Shown here: positions 1-8,414 of the stretch, piece by piece
How the letters are laid out: the number at the start of each line of letters is the position of its first letter
How positions within the stretch are numbered: position 1 is the stretch's first letter
NCBI RefSeq assembly: GCF_030143245.1
Contig: NZ_JARJNS010000004.1
Span: 434,001 to 498,000 of the forward strand
Length of the DNA stretch: 64,000 bases
DNA from: Rhabdaerophilum sp. SD176
Lineage (GTDB): Bacteria; Pseudomonadota; Alphaproteobacteria; Rhizobiales; Beijerinckiaceae
Direction of reading: 5' to 3'
Notes under the pieces: model-generated
Told to the model about the DNA's origin: nothing
Database searches by the model: none
Seen by the model: the letters and a program-made list of their open reading frames with translations, nothing else
Position numbers and translations under genes: made by a program

Positions 1-1
1 A

Positions 2-934
2 ATGAGCCACCTGACGGCCGACATCATCTGCCGGACGGTTTTCTCGACCACGCTACGGCACCAGGCCGCACATGACGTGTTCGATGCTTTCACCCTGTTC
101 GAGCGCAGCGTCGCGCAGGTGGAGATCAAGCGCCTCATCTTCGACCCGGCCTGGACCAGCGCCCCCCAGAAGCCCGAGGTTCTGGCGGCCTGTGCCACGA
201 TCCGCTCCCATCTGGCGAGCCTCATCGACACGCATGTCGGGGCTGATGCGGCGCGTTTCGACGATATCGCCACCGCCATTCTCGGCGCACGCGATCCCGA
301 CACCAACACTCCCTTCAGTCGGGAAGAGCTGATCGACCAGTTGGGCGTGCTCTTTCTTGCCGGCCACGAGACAAGCGCCAGCGCGCTGACATGGGTCTTC
401 TACCTCCTGGCGACCCATCCGGGAATGGTGGCACGGCTGCGCGCCGAGCTGCGTGAGGTCTGCGGCGAGGGGCCGGTCGAATTCGAGCATACCAAACGGC
501 TGCCTTTCATCCGGAACGTCTTCCGGGAAACGCTGCGCCTCTATCCGCCCATTACTTTCCTGCCGCGCGTGGCTCTGGAGGCCACGACCATCGGCAACCT
601 CAACGTCAGGCGCGGGGCGCTTGTCATGGTGGCGCCCTGGGTGCTGCACCGGCACAAGCGCTACTGGAGAAACCCGCATGTCTTCGATGCCGACCGGTTC
701 AGCCCCGAGCGGGAGGGCGAGATCATGCCTGGCACCTATATCCCGTTCGGCCAGGGACCGCGCGTCTGCGCCGGTGCGGCGTTCGCCACCACGGAGGCCA
801 TCCTCCTCATCGCGCGGCTGTTCCGCCGCTTTGATTTCCATATCCGGGCGCCTGAGCGCGTGCTCCCCGCTGCCCGTCTCACGACCCGCCCGACCGAGCA
901 GATCGTCTGCACGGTCACCCGGGCCGGCCGATGA
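2..934 (+). CDS. Cytochrome P450, 5'-truncated by window edge
   Basis: Heme-thiolate monooxygenase missing its N-terminal part; the first in-window Met is internal to the fold, so the gene starts upstream of base 1. Visible in the 310-residue fragment: the I-helix oxygen-activation motif AGHETS (about residues 120-125), the K-helix ExxR (E176, R179 in ETLRLYPP) and the heme loop FGQGPRVCAG with the axial Cys at about 256. It shares a 4-base ATGA overlap with the downstream ATP-grasp gene, so the two are very likely co-translated. P450s of this kind hydroxylate hydrophobic substrates and need ferredoxin or reductase partners, none of which is in view. Substrate unknown. Family certain; pathway not. 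Confidence 0.95.
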   Translation: MSHLTADIICRTVFSTTLRHQAAHDVFDAFTLFERSVAQVEIKRLIFDPAWTSAPQKPEVLAACATIRSHLASLIDTHVGADAARFDDIATAILGARDPDTNTPFSREELIDQLGVLFLAGHETSASALTWVFYLLATHPGMVARLRAELREVCGEGPVEFEHTKRLPFIRNVFRETLRLYPPITFLPRVALEATTIGNLNVRRGALVMVAPWVLHRHKRYWRNPHVFDADRFSPEREGEIMPGTYIPFGQGPRVCAGAAFATTEAILLIARLFRRFDFHIRAPERVLPAARLTTRPTEQIVCTVTRAGR

Positions 935-2064
935 GCGCGCCGACCGTCCTCATCACGCTGGGACGTTTGCCCAAGGCCCTCGATGTCGCGCGCAGTTTCG
1001 CCTCGCTGGGCTGCAAGGTCGTGGTGGCAGAGCCGTTCGCGCGGCATCTGACCGGCGTCTCGCGGTCGGTCGCGAAATCGGTGGTGGTGCGCCCGCCCAG
1101 TGCCGGCAAGCGGGCCTATCTCGAAGATCTCGCCCGGGTGGTGCAGGAGGAAGCGGTGGATATCGTCATCCCCATCTCCGAGGAGACGATGCATGTCTCG
1201 TTTCTCCGCGATCTGGTCCCGGAGACCGTCACGATCTTCACGCCACCGCCCGGGACGCTGCTGCCGCTGTACGACAAATATGGCTTCACCCGGCTTTGCG
1301 CTGCCTATGGCGTGCGGACTCCTGAAACCCACCGTCTTGGCACGCCCGAGGCCGCAGGCCTGGCGGCACGCAATAAGGTTGTTGTGAAGCCGATCCACTC
1401 ATGCGGCGGGCGCGGCGTCCGGATCCTGCCTGCGGGGAGTGCCGTGCCTGAAGAAGACGTCCCCTGCGTGGTCCAGCGCTTCGTAGACGGAGAGATCTAC
1501 TCGTCATGCGCCATCGCGCATGAGGGGCGCATTGTCGGGAACATCATCTATCGGGGCCGGATGTTTCAGGGGTCCGTGGCCATCCTTTTCGAGCGGGTGG
1601 AGGAAGCGCGCATCGCGGATTGGATCACGCGCTTTGTTGCCGCCTCCGGCCATACCGGCTTCATTTCGTTTGACCTCATCCTCGATGCCGAGGGCGAGGT
1701 CTGGGGCATCGAGTGCAATCCCCGGACGACCTCTGGTCTCCATTTTTTCGAGAATCGGAGCATCGCCGCAGCAGTGCTTGAGGGCTTGCCCGCCGTGCCC
1801 AGGGCCGAGACACGATTGCAGCAATTCTATTCGGTGCTGACAGTTCTGTCGGGCGTCATGTTCCGGCGGGGATATTTTTCGGTGATGCAGCAATTGCTGG
1901 GCACCCGCGATGTGACATGGTCCTGGCGCGACCCGATGCCAGCGCTCTCCATGACCTGGACGACCTGGCCCATCATCCGGCTCGCGATCGATAAAGGCGT
2001 GCCCTTCAGCGAAGTCGCGACTCTCGATGTCGGCTGGTTCGAGGGCGAGACGCCATCCGTGTGA
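931..2064 (+). CDS. ATP-grasp family ligase
   Basis: A 377-residue ATP-grasp enzyme. The N-terminal Rossmann-like pre-ATP-grasp segment (VLITLGRLPKALDVARSF) is followed by the ATP-binding core with KVVVKPIHSCGGRGV (about 149-163) and the metal-binding E-x-N of GIECNPRTTSG (E261, N263). Family members join a carboxylate to an amine or thiol through an acyl-phosphate (the carbamoyl-phosphate-synthase and D-Ala-D-Ala-ligase-like branch). The C-terminal 100 residues are Trp-rich (TWSWRDP, MTWTTWP) and not recognisable to me. The start overlaps the P450 stop (ATGA), which implies a shared product, for example oxidation followed by amide or peptide formation on a small molecule; that is inference. 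The exact substrate cannot be read from sequence. Confidence 0.85.
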   Translation: MSAPTVLITLGRLPKALDVARSFASLGCKVVVAEPFARHLTGVSRSVAKSVVVRPPSAGKRAYLEDLARVVQEEAVDIVIPISEETMHVSFLRDLVPETVTIFTPPPGTLLPLYDKYGFTRLCAAYGVRTPETHRLGTPEAAGLAARNKVVVKPIHSCGGRGVRILPAGSAVPEEDVPCVVQRFVDGEIYSSCAIAHEGRIVGNIIYRGRMFQGSVAILFERVEEARIADWITRFVAASGHTGFISFDLILDAEGEVWGIECNPRTTSGLHFFENRSIAAAVLEGLPAVPRAETRLQQFYSVLTVLSGVMFRRGYFSVMQQLLGTRDVTWSWRDPMPALSMTWTTWPIIRLAIDKGVPFSEVATLDVGWFEGETPSV

Positions 2065-2134
2065 CGAGAACTCTGGCAAAGTTGCTGCCGGTCCTGGCGC
2101 AGGTCGTTGTCGCGCCGGGCCTCGGCAAGGGCAC

Positions 2135-2947
2135 TCAGGCCTCTCGCTTCAGGCGCTCGCCCTGTCGCGTGAGGCCTTGCCCTGCACTGGCGCGGTCCTG
2201 CACCAGCTCGTAATCCGGGTAGACGTTGCCAAAGATGCGGTCCAGCACCGAGGTGAACAATCCATAATGGCCGCGATAGCGCGCATGATGCAGGGCATGA
2301 TAGGTCGGCGTGACCAGCCAGCGGCCGAGCCGCGAGCGGGCGAACCAGCCCGGAAACACCTCGACATTGGAATGGCCGAGCACGTTCAGGGCGTAGTTGG
2401 CCAAACCGTAAGCTGCGAGTCCCGCAACGCTGATCTCAATGGTCCAGGACAATACAATCGCAGCGCCGAGGGCACCGAAGAGCAGCATCAGCCGCTCGAT
2501 CAGCGAGAATGACAGCGATGTCAGCGGATCGGTGACCTGCGCGGTATGATGCTGGCGATGGATAAAGAACAACGCGCGCGTGTGCAGGGCGCGGTGCGTG
2601 ACGTAGAACCACACCTCGAAAAAGACGAACATCAGCGCGAAGGTGACAAGCGCGTTGCTCCAGGTCGCGGGTACAGTTGTCAGCAACCCGGCATAGACCA
2701 TGACCGTGACAGCAGCAGCATCAAGCATGAGGACGGGAATGGCGGCGATGAGTTCCGACCTCAGCTGGCCATCCGGCAAAGCGATGCGGAAAACCCTTCG
2801 GCTGCGAGCGAATGTCGAGAATCGAAGCCACAGGAAGGCGGCTCCGACGATGATGGCGCTTCGGAACACCACTCCGCCAAGGATCATCGCGAATGCGACA
2901 ACCAGCGGCAAGGTGCCCGCCGGGGTCTCGATCATCAGGTCAGACAT
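2135..2947 (-). CDS. Sterol desaturase / fatty acid hydroxylase family protein
   Basis: Integral membrane di-iron hydroxylase of about 270 residues. The start at 2947 (MSDLMIETPAG) is preceded by GAGGAGGGC; an upstream open extension is Arg/His-rich non-coding sequence. Several hydrophobic segments precede the histidine clusters THRALH, HRQHH and the C-terminal YHALHHARY, the pattern that binds the two irons in the fatty acid hydroxylase superfamily. The products of this superfamily are hydroxylated or desaturated sterols, carotenoids or fatty acids. It is convergent to the P450/ATP-grasp pair with about 70 bases between, so a common lipid pathway is possible but unproven. Confidence 0.88.
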   Translation of the reverse strand: MSDLMIETPAGTLPLVVAFAMILGGVVFRSAIIVGAAFLWLRFSTFARSRRVFRIALPDGQLRSELIAAIPVLMLDAAAVTVMVYAGLLTTVPATWSNALVTFALMFVFFEVWFYVTHRALHTRALFFIHRQHHTAQVTDPLTSLSFSLIERLMLLFGALGAAIVLSWTIEISVAGLAAYGLANYALNVLGHSNVEVFPGWFARSRLGRWLVTPTYHALHHARYRGHYGLFTSVLDRIFGNVYPDYELVQDRASAGQGLTRQGERLKREA

Positions 2948-3027
2948 GCGGCCCTCCTCGCGGCTTGGAAGTTGCCGGATTCGACGCGAGCCGAACCGGC
3001 AACCCTCATGATGGTGGATGTGCGGCC

Positions 3028-3339
3028 TCAGTTGCGGGTGAAGGAGCCGCTGCGCGTCGCAGATCGGCCACCGGGGCCGGTATAGGTGCCGTTGGACTGG
3101 AACTGTCCGGGCGCAGTGCGGGTGACGCTGCCTGAACGCGTTGCAGAACGGCCCTGCGGGCCGGTCGTGGTGCCGCCGAAATTGCAGGTGCCGCCCGCGC
3201 ACGAACCGCCGCCTTGGCTTGTGATGGAACGGCCACCGGGGCCGGTCGCGCTGCCGTTGCGGCTCCACTGGGCCTGAGCCAGGGTTGTGCCGGCGATGAG
3301 GATGGTGGCGGTGGCAATGGTCGTGAGCAGGCGGGACAT
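3028..3339 (-). CDS. Small secreted protein with TGPxGRSxT repeats
   Basis: A 103-residue protein with a clear Sec signal peptide (MSRLLTTIATATILIAGTTLAQAQ, cleavage after AQAQ). The mature part is made of near-identical short repeats: TGPGGRSIT, TGPQGRSAT and TGPGGRSAT, each ending in Ser/Thr-rich linkers, with one CAGGTC cysteine pair between the first and second. The start at 3339 was chosen because AAGGAG lies 8 bases upstream and the signal peptide begins there. Low-complexity Gly/Arg/Ser repeats suggest a surface or periplasmic structural or binding role; I do not recognise a named family. It diverges from the response regulator gene at 3541 and could be one of its targets. Confidence 0.7.
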   Translation of the reverse strand: MSRLLTTIATATILIAGTTLAQAQWSRNGSATGPGGRSITSQGGGSCAGGTCNFGGTTTGPQGRSATRSGSVTRTAPGQFQSNGTYTGPGGRSATRSGSFTRN

Positions 3340-3540
3340 CAGAAACACTCCTTGGGTGGCGGCGCCATCAGCGGCGTCGGTCCCCAAACTGGGAGTGCTG
3401 CATTCCACCAGCATTTCGACGAACGGCGTTTTTGTTTCGGTGGATTTCGAGATCACCGTCCTGAAACATTTGGAAACATCCTGGGCTCTGGACCGATGCA
3501 CAGGAAGCCGCGAGAATGTCCGCACTAGACAGGAGGCTTC

Positions 3541-4263
3541 ATGAACCAACTGCACTCTGTCCTGATCGTCGATGACGACATCGAGATCAGGTCATTGCTG
3601 GAGCGCTATCTCAGAGGCAACCAGCTTTCTGCACGAACAGCGGCAGATGCTGGTCAGATGGACAGGATGATGGCGCGCGACAGCTTCGACTGTCTGGTGC
3701 TCGACCTGATGATGCCCGGAGAGGACGGGCTCGCGATCTGCCGCCGTCTCAGGGCCAAGGGCAACGACATCCCGATCATCATGTTGACTGCCAAGGGAAC
3801 CGACATCGACCGGATCATCGGGCTGGAGATGGGTGCCGACGATTATCTCGCCAAACCGTTCAACCCGCGCGAGCTCCTGGCACGGATCAGTGCCGTCTTG
3901 CGTCGGCGTCCAAAAGTGACGACAGGGGTGCCGGAAGCCGACGGCCAGATCGCGATAGGCGGCTTCACCCTGCATCTGAATACCCGCAAGCTGACGCGGC
4001 ACGACACCGAGCATCGCCTGACCACCGGCGAATTCGCGATGCTGCATGCCCTGGCATTGCGGCCGGGGCGGCCCTTGTCACGCGAACAATTGCTCGACCT
4101 CACCAAGGGCGGCGACGTCGCCGTGATGGACCGCAGCGTCGACATCCAGATCTTCCGGCTCAGGCAGCTCATCGAGGACGACCCGACCAAGCCCGAGCTC
4201 ATCCAGACCGTGCGCGGTCATGGCTATGTCTATGTGCCGCGGCTGGACGACGAGCCATCATGA
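3541..4263 (+). CDS. OmpR-family response regulator
   Basis: A 240-residue two-component regulator. The receiver domain (about 5-122) has the acidic pocket (IVDDDIE), phospho-acceptor D55 in VLDLMMPGEDG, T83 and K105 in LAKPFNP. It is followed by a winged-helix DNA-binding domain (about 140-235) ending RQLIEDDPTKPELIQTVRGHGYVYVP, as in OmpR/PhoB proteins. The next gene, a histidine kinase, starts inside its last codon (ATGA overlap), so the two are translationally coupled. The signal is unknown; divergent transcription with the secreted repeat protein makes that gene a candidate target. Confidence 0.95.
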   Translation: MNQLHSVLIVDDDIEIRSLLERYLRGNQLSARTAADAGQMDRMMARDSFDCLVLDLMMPGEDGLAICRRLRAKGNDIPIIMLTAKGTDIDRIIGLEMGADDYLAKPFNPRELLARISAVLRRRPKVTTGVPEADGQIAIGGFTLHLNTRKLTRHDTEHRLTTGEFAMLHALALRPGRPLSREQLLDLTKGGDVAVMDRSVDIQIFRLRQLIEDDPTKPELIQTVRGHGYVYVPRLDDEPS

Positions 4264-5561
4264 GCGGACATGGCTTGCCTCGCTGGCCACGGTCGTTGCT
4301 CGCGCGCAACGCGGCCCTGATTGTGGCTTTGGTGCTCGGCGGCCAGATCATCACCATCCTGGGCCATCTGCTGATGGTTCAGGTGCCGCGTGCCAACCAG
4401 CTGGCAGAACTGACAGGCCGTTACCTGACCGTGCTCGAACAGGCACTGGCATCGGCGGAGACTGGCGAGCGCGACCGCATCATCGCGGCCGCATCCACCG
4501 GCACCTTACGCATCGAACGCAACGGACCACCGGCGGCATCGGACTCGAACTGGCTCTCGCGGGTTTTTGTTGGGCGCATGGAGGTCCTCTTGCCGGGACG
4601 ACAGGTCGTCTTCACGCCAGCCCCTGACGAAGTGCTCTGGCTGGAAGCCAAGGCGGGCGCTGAACGGCTCTGGGTGGTGACCGAAGCCAAGGGCATCGTG
4701 GCCAGCAACTTCTACTCCTGGCTGATGATGTCATGTGCTGGCATCGCCATCGGGCTTGCCGGGGCCCTGCTGATCAACCGGAAGGTCAACCGGCCACTGG
4801 CGGAACTTGAACAAGCGGCTCGCCAGGTCGGGGCGGGCCTTGCCGTGCCGCAACTGCCCGAGGACGGGCCGGTCGAATTGGCCGCCGTCGCTGCAGCATT
4901 CAACCGGATGGTGCGCGATCTTGAAACAATGGAGAGGGATCGCGCCCTGATGCTTGCCGGCATCTCCCATGATCTCAGAACTCCGTTGACTCGGGCGCGC
5001 CTTGCCGTCGAGGTGCTCGGGGATAGCGCTGATAGGGATCTCACCGCGCGCATCGTCGACAGTATCGACAAGGTCGACCGGACACTCGGCCAGTTCCTCG
5101 CATTTGCGCGCGACGAGGCTGCCGAGCCGATTGTCTACGCTGAGATCAACCGGCTGGTTGCCGAGGTGGCCGAAAGCCATCGTCATTCCGGCGCGAAACT
5201 GGATCTTCAAACGGGAGAGTTGCCGCAGGTTGCCATTCGCCCCTTGGCGCTCGAGCGCGCCATCGAGAACCTTGTCGAAAACGCCCTGAAATACGGCAAG
5301 CCGCCCTTTATGCTGAGCACCAGCTTCGATGGCCACACCATCGATATCACCATGCGCGACCACGGCATCGGCATTTCTCCGGACGATGTCGAACGGCTGC
5401 TCCAGCCCTTCCAGCAACTCCGGTCGGACAACGGCCGCTCCGCCGGCCTCGGCCTTCCCATCGTCGCCCGCATCGCCCGGCTGCATGGTGGAGAGCTGAC
5501 GTTCCGGCATACCAACGATGGCGCATTTGAGGCCCGGATCAGGATCGCAACGGGCGTATGA
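4260..5561 (+). CDS. EnvZ-type sensor histidine kinase
   Basis: A 433-residue inner-membrane kinase. Topology: N-terminal membrane helix (about 17-40), a periplasmic sensor segment of some 110 residues, a second helix (about 153-173), a HAMP linker, the HisKA domain with phospho-accepting H237 in AGISHDLRTPLTRAR, and an HATPase domain with N-box (AIENLVENALKYG), G1 (DHGIGIS) and G2 (SAGLGLPIV). It should phosphorylate the response regulator encoded immediately upstream, with which it overlaps by four bases. The periplasmic part is too short and divergent to suggest a ligand. Confidence 0.94.
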   Translation: MSGHGLPRWPRSLLARNAALIVALVLGGQIITILGHLLMVQVPRANQLAELTGRYLTVLEQALASAETGERDRIIAAASTGTLRIERNGPPAASDSNWLSRVFVGRMEVLLPGRQVVFTPAPDEVLWLEAKAGAERLWVVTEAKGIVASNFYSWLMMSCAGIAIGLAGALLINRKVNRPLAELEQAARQVGAGLAVPQLPEDGPVELAAVAAAFNRMVRDLETMERDRALMLAGISHDLRTPLTRARLAVEVLGDSADRDLTARIVDSIDKVDRTLGQFLAFARDEAAEPIVYAEINRLVAEVAESHRHSGAKLDLQTGELPQVAIRPLALERAIENLVENALKYGKPPFMLSTSFDGHTIDITMRDHGIGISPDDVERLLQPFQQLRSDNGRSAGLGLPIVARIARLHGGELTFRHTNDGAFEARIRIATGV

Positions 5562-5949
5562 TGGAAGGCAGCCCCATTCTGCATCGGGACGGGGCCGTTG
5601 AACCAGGCTTCGCCCGTGTCGCGCGGCGGACAGCCCTGGTTTCGTGACATCCAGTGTTGAGCGAGGCCATCATTGCGGCCGGATGCCGTACCGATGCGTG
5701 GTGTCGTTCTCTGACCGCTGACGGCGTTCTGCCTTGGCCCGAACGGATGTGCCGATGCCGCCGCACAGAAAGACGTTGGGCTCCTCGAGCTGTCGAGCCA
5801 CATCGATGGAATATCAATGGGTGAGATCGATCTTGCGGGATGCGATCGCTCACTGAAATCGATAGCGAATTTCCGCAGACCTGACGCCCGTCATAAACTG
5901 TTCATGTGCATGCGATCTGTCATGCAAAGATCTATCGCGAGGGGTAGCC
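5562..5949. other. Intergenic region holding repeat copy A
   Basis: A 388-base gap between the kinase and the phytase-like gene. I see no convincing gene in its first 210 bases. Repeat copy A lies at 5776-5876, and an RBS-like GAGGGGT stands just before the start at 5950. Confidence 0.6.
5776..5876 (+). repeat. tRNA-Asn-tailed intergenic repeat, copy A (short)
   Basis: Starts with TTGGGCTCCTCGAGCTG, nearly the complement of the 3' end of tRNA-Asn (20389-20464), followed by TCGAGCCACAT, then a conserved body with GATCGCTCACTGAAATCGAT and AGCGAATTTCCGC. It matches copies B, C and D in order and orientation, but its centre (about 5818-5840) differs and similarity ends at 5876, so it lacks the roughly 60-base distal part present in the others. 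Confidence 0.85.
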
Positions 5950-7263
5950 ATGAAGCGTATCGGCCTGGGAATTCTCTGCGTTTTGTTCGGTTCCATTTCG
6001 GCAAGGGCGCTGGATGTGACGGTTCTGTCCGAGAGCGATCCAGCGCAACGCTTGCCGGGCATCTCGGCGCCGGGCGGGACGACGCTCAACTATTCGGTTG
6101 GCATCGGCTCCGCTGCCTTCCGTCACCCGCAGGACCCCGCGAATGTCATCTGGACAGTCGGGGATCGCGGCCCGAACATGACTTGCGGGGAGGCCGGAAA
6201 ACTTCTTTCCAAGGCGATTGCGGGGCTTTGCCAGAAACATCGGAACGGGCGCGTCTATCCGATGCCGGACTACACCCCTTCGATCTACAAGGTGGAACTC
6301 GATCTGGCCGGCAAGAGCTTCCGCGTTCTCGATACGATTCCCGTCAAGACCCGCTCTGGAAAGCCGATCGCCGGCCTGCTCAACCCGCAGACGAAGGCGA
6401 CGAAGGATACCGGCCTCGACATGGCCGGGACGGTTCTGCCGGACAATGCGGACAATCTCGATCTCGAGGGGATCGTCCGGCTTTCGGATGGCAGCTTCTG
6501 GATAGGCGAGGAAATGGGGCCATCCATTGCACATTTGTCTGCGGACGGCCGGATCCTGCGGCGTTTCGTGCCGGAAAACCAGGTCGATGACTACCGGAGC
6601 TCGGAAGCGGAGATCATTGGAGCGCTCCCGGCGATCCTCTCCCGGCGGCAAGGCAACCGGGGCATCGAATCCATGGCCATCTCGCCGGATGAGCAATTCC
6701 TGTATTTCATCATCCAGAATCCACTCGCGAACCCGAATGCCGCAACCTACGAAAAATCGCGGAATAGCCGCCTCTTCAAATTCGATCGTGTGGCCGGCAA
6801 ACTCGTGGGCGAGTGGGTCTATCAGCTGGATGAGCCGCGGACCTTCGCGCTCGACCCATCGGAGAAGCAGAACGATCCGCGCATATCGGAACTGACCGCC
6901 CTTGGGCCGGACCGCCTGCTGGTTTTGGAACGCACGGAGAAAACCACCAAGCTTCATGAAATCGTTCTGGCGGGCGCGACCAACATTCTCGGCAGTGCCT
7001 GGGACCGGATAGAGACCAGCCCGTCGCTGGAAGCCGAGAATGATCTGGCGAAGCTGTCCCTTGTTCCCGTTGCCAAGTCCCTGCGCTTCGACAGTGCGCG
7101 CGATTTTCCCGGTGCGCCGGAAAAGATCGAAGGTGTCGCCTTTCTTGGCGACGGCGCCATGGTTCTTATCAATGACAATGATTTTGGCATCCGCGGCGAC
7201 CAGACACGAATCCTGATCGTGCGGGGCGCTGTGTCGCCCGATGCCTCGGTCTACCGGCGCTGA
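5950..7263 (+). CDS. Secreted esterase-like phytase family protein
   Basis: A 437-residue exported protein with a signal peptide (MKRIGLGILCVLFGSISARA). The body is the phytase-like beta-propeller fold: TVGDRGPNMTC near residue 75, DLEGIVRLSDGSFWIGEEMGPS near 175-195, GIESMAISPDEQFLYF and GVAFLGDGAMVLINDNDFG near the end, all typical of this family. Members are predicted periplasmic phosphoester or ester hydrolases; measured substrates are few. RBS GAGGGGT precedes the ATG by a good distance. The gene is bracketed by direct repeat copies A and B about 1.6 kb apart, which may mark a mobile cassette. Confidence 0.85.
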   Translation: MKRIGLGILCVLFGSISARALDVTVLSESDPAQRLPGISAPGGTTLNYSVGIGSAAFRHPQDPANVIWTVGDRGPNMTCGEAGKLLSKAIAGLCQKHRNGRVYPMPDYTPSIYKVELDLAGKSFRVLDTIPVKTRSGKPIAGLLNPQTKATKDTGLDMAGTVLPDNADNLDLEGIVRLSDGSFWIGEEMGPSIAHLSADGRILRRFVPENQVDDYRSSEAEIIGALPAILSRRQGNRGIESMAISPDEQFLYFIIQNPLANPNAATYEKSRNSRLFKFDRVAGKLVGEWVYQLDEPRTFALDPSEKQNDPRISELTALGPDRLLVLERTEKTTKLHEIVLAGATNILGSAWDRIETSPSLEAENDLAKLSLVPVAKSLRFDSARDFPGAPEKIEGVAFLGDGAMVLINDNDFGIRGDQTRILIVRGAVSPDASVYRR

Positions 7264-7333
7264 GGCTGCGTGAATCACCAAACGAAAGCCGTGTGGAAGA
7301 GCGGTCGGCTACCCGACGCGGAAAGCAGGGGAG

Positions 7334-7495
7334 GGCTCCTCGAGCTGTCGAGCCACATTGATGGAAAATCAAGGACTTAACCAGTTTTTGCGGGATGAGA
7401 TCGCTCACTGATATCTATAGCGAAATTCCGCGCTTCCCCATGCCGATATCCCGGTAGGGCGGCTTTAAGCGCTGCGTCTTTATCCTTCCGCACGG
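7334..7495 (+). repeat. tRNA-Asn-tailed intergenic repeat, copy B
   Basis: Begins GGCTCCTCGAGCTGTCGAGCC and runs through GCGGGATGAGATCGCTCACTG, TATAGCGAAATTCCGCGC, GGCTTTAAGCGCTGCG to TTCCGCACGG. Weaker similarity to copy C continues to about 7521. It adjoins, and supplies the last codons of, the broken oxidoreductase gene on the minus strand, so it probably arrived after that gene or brought its deletion. Confidence 0.88.
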
Positions 7496-7783
7496 TTTGC
7501 TCATCGGGATCTTCTCCAGCAGATCCGTGCCGTGGCCGAAACTAAGGGGCGACAACACCAGGTCCTCGATGGTCACGACGGCTGCGCCCTCGAGCGTCCC
7601 GACCGGGACCTGGCACCAGCGGACCGCCTGACCGTCAACATGGACCGTGCAGGCACCACATAGTGCAACGCCGCAGCCATACTTTGTTCCCATGAGCCCC
7701 AGTTCATCACGCAAGACCCAAAGAAGCGGCGTATCGGCCGCAGCCTTTACGATCTGCGGGGCTCCGTTGACGGCAATCTGCAT
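7415..7783 (-). pseudogene. Truncated (2Fe-2S)-binding subunit of an IorA/CoxS-type oxidoreductase
   Basis: The reading frame begins normally: GGAGG is well placed before the ATG at 7783, and residues 1-75 are the plant-type ferredoxin domain with C37, C42, C45 and C57 ([15 protein letters not shown]). The family is about 150 residues and needs a second four-helix [2Fe-2S] domain with CGYC and CRC motifs; this is absent. After about residue 87 the frame runs into repeat copy B, which supplies a meaningless C-terminus. The large molybdenum subunit is not nearby. I infer a remnant of an isoquinoline-1-oxidoreductase-like or aldehyde-dehydrogenase-like operon; it should not be functional. Confidence 0.85.
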
Positions 7784-8414
7784 GCAAACGACCTCCGAGT
7801 GCTACCTGATGGAGCCTAGGATAAATTAGTATGGAGCGATCTTGACGGCCTTGGGGTTTGAAAATGGCTGAATTCGGCCATTTTTCAAACCCCGGGACCA
7901 CCGAAGGCGCGGCAGATCCGGGTCAGACCTTCCGTCCTGATCCTCACAAGCCCGATTGCTTCCTGCGGATCAGGCCAGAAACTCTGATCTCCAGATTTCC
8001 TCTCGTCAAAATGCGCCCGATTTATGGGTCTGGACCCTCAGCGGCACAACGCGTTACTCCGCAGGGAGGGTACTGTCCTGTTCCTGTGCCGTTCCAGCTT
8101 TCGATTTGGCCAGGGCGGCTTTCTCCATGGCCGCAACGTCGATGATTCCGCGCCGGGGGAAGGGGTTTGTCGCATCCGCCTTGCGCGTTCGGTTCACGAT
8201 GTCGATCACGACAGGAGATGTGGCGGCAAGGAAGTGATCTCGCGAATTCGGTAAGCCGGAGAGATCCAGCGACGTCCTGGCGTAAGTATTTGTTTTATAA
8301 CAATTAATTTCGCCCGGCAATTGATTTTTCTTTGTCGCAATTCGTCAAATTGTCTCCCGGAATGGGCAGACGAGGCGCATTGACCCGTCTGTCGATCTAC
8401 GCTTTACCGATCGC
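7784..8414. other. Gene-poor gap before the porin gene
   Basis: A 631-base region with a 41-base palindrome at 7853-7893 and an AT-rich stretch (about 8283-8350) directly upstream of the porin that is the likely promoter area. A minus-strand frame at 8054-8320 ends with a plausible-looking tail (AALAKSKAGTAQ) but starts only at TTG and matches no family I know. It could be a gene remnant. Confidence 0.5.
7853..7893. repeat. Near-perfect palindrome, arms about 17 bases
   Basis: GGGGTTTGAAAATGGC (7853-7868) pairs with GCCATTTTTCAAACCCC (7877-7893) apart from one extra T, around a short centre TGAATTCG. It could fold as a long hairpin, acting as a bidirectional terminator or as the joined ends of a vanished small element. 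Confidence 0.75.

Noticed and set aside
8054-8320. 88-codon minus-strand frame
   Set aside because: Starts only at TTG, no ribosome site, no recognised motif; kept only as a possible remnant within the gap.
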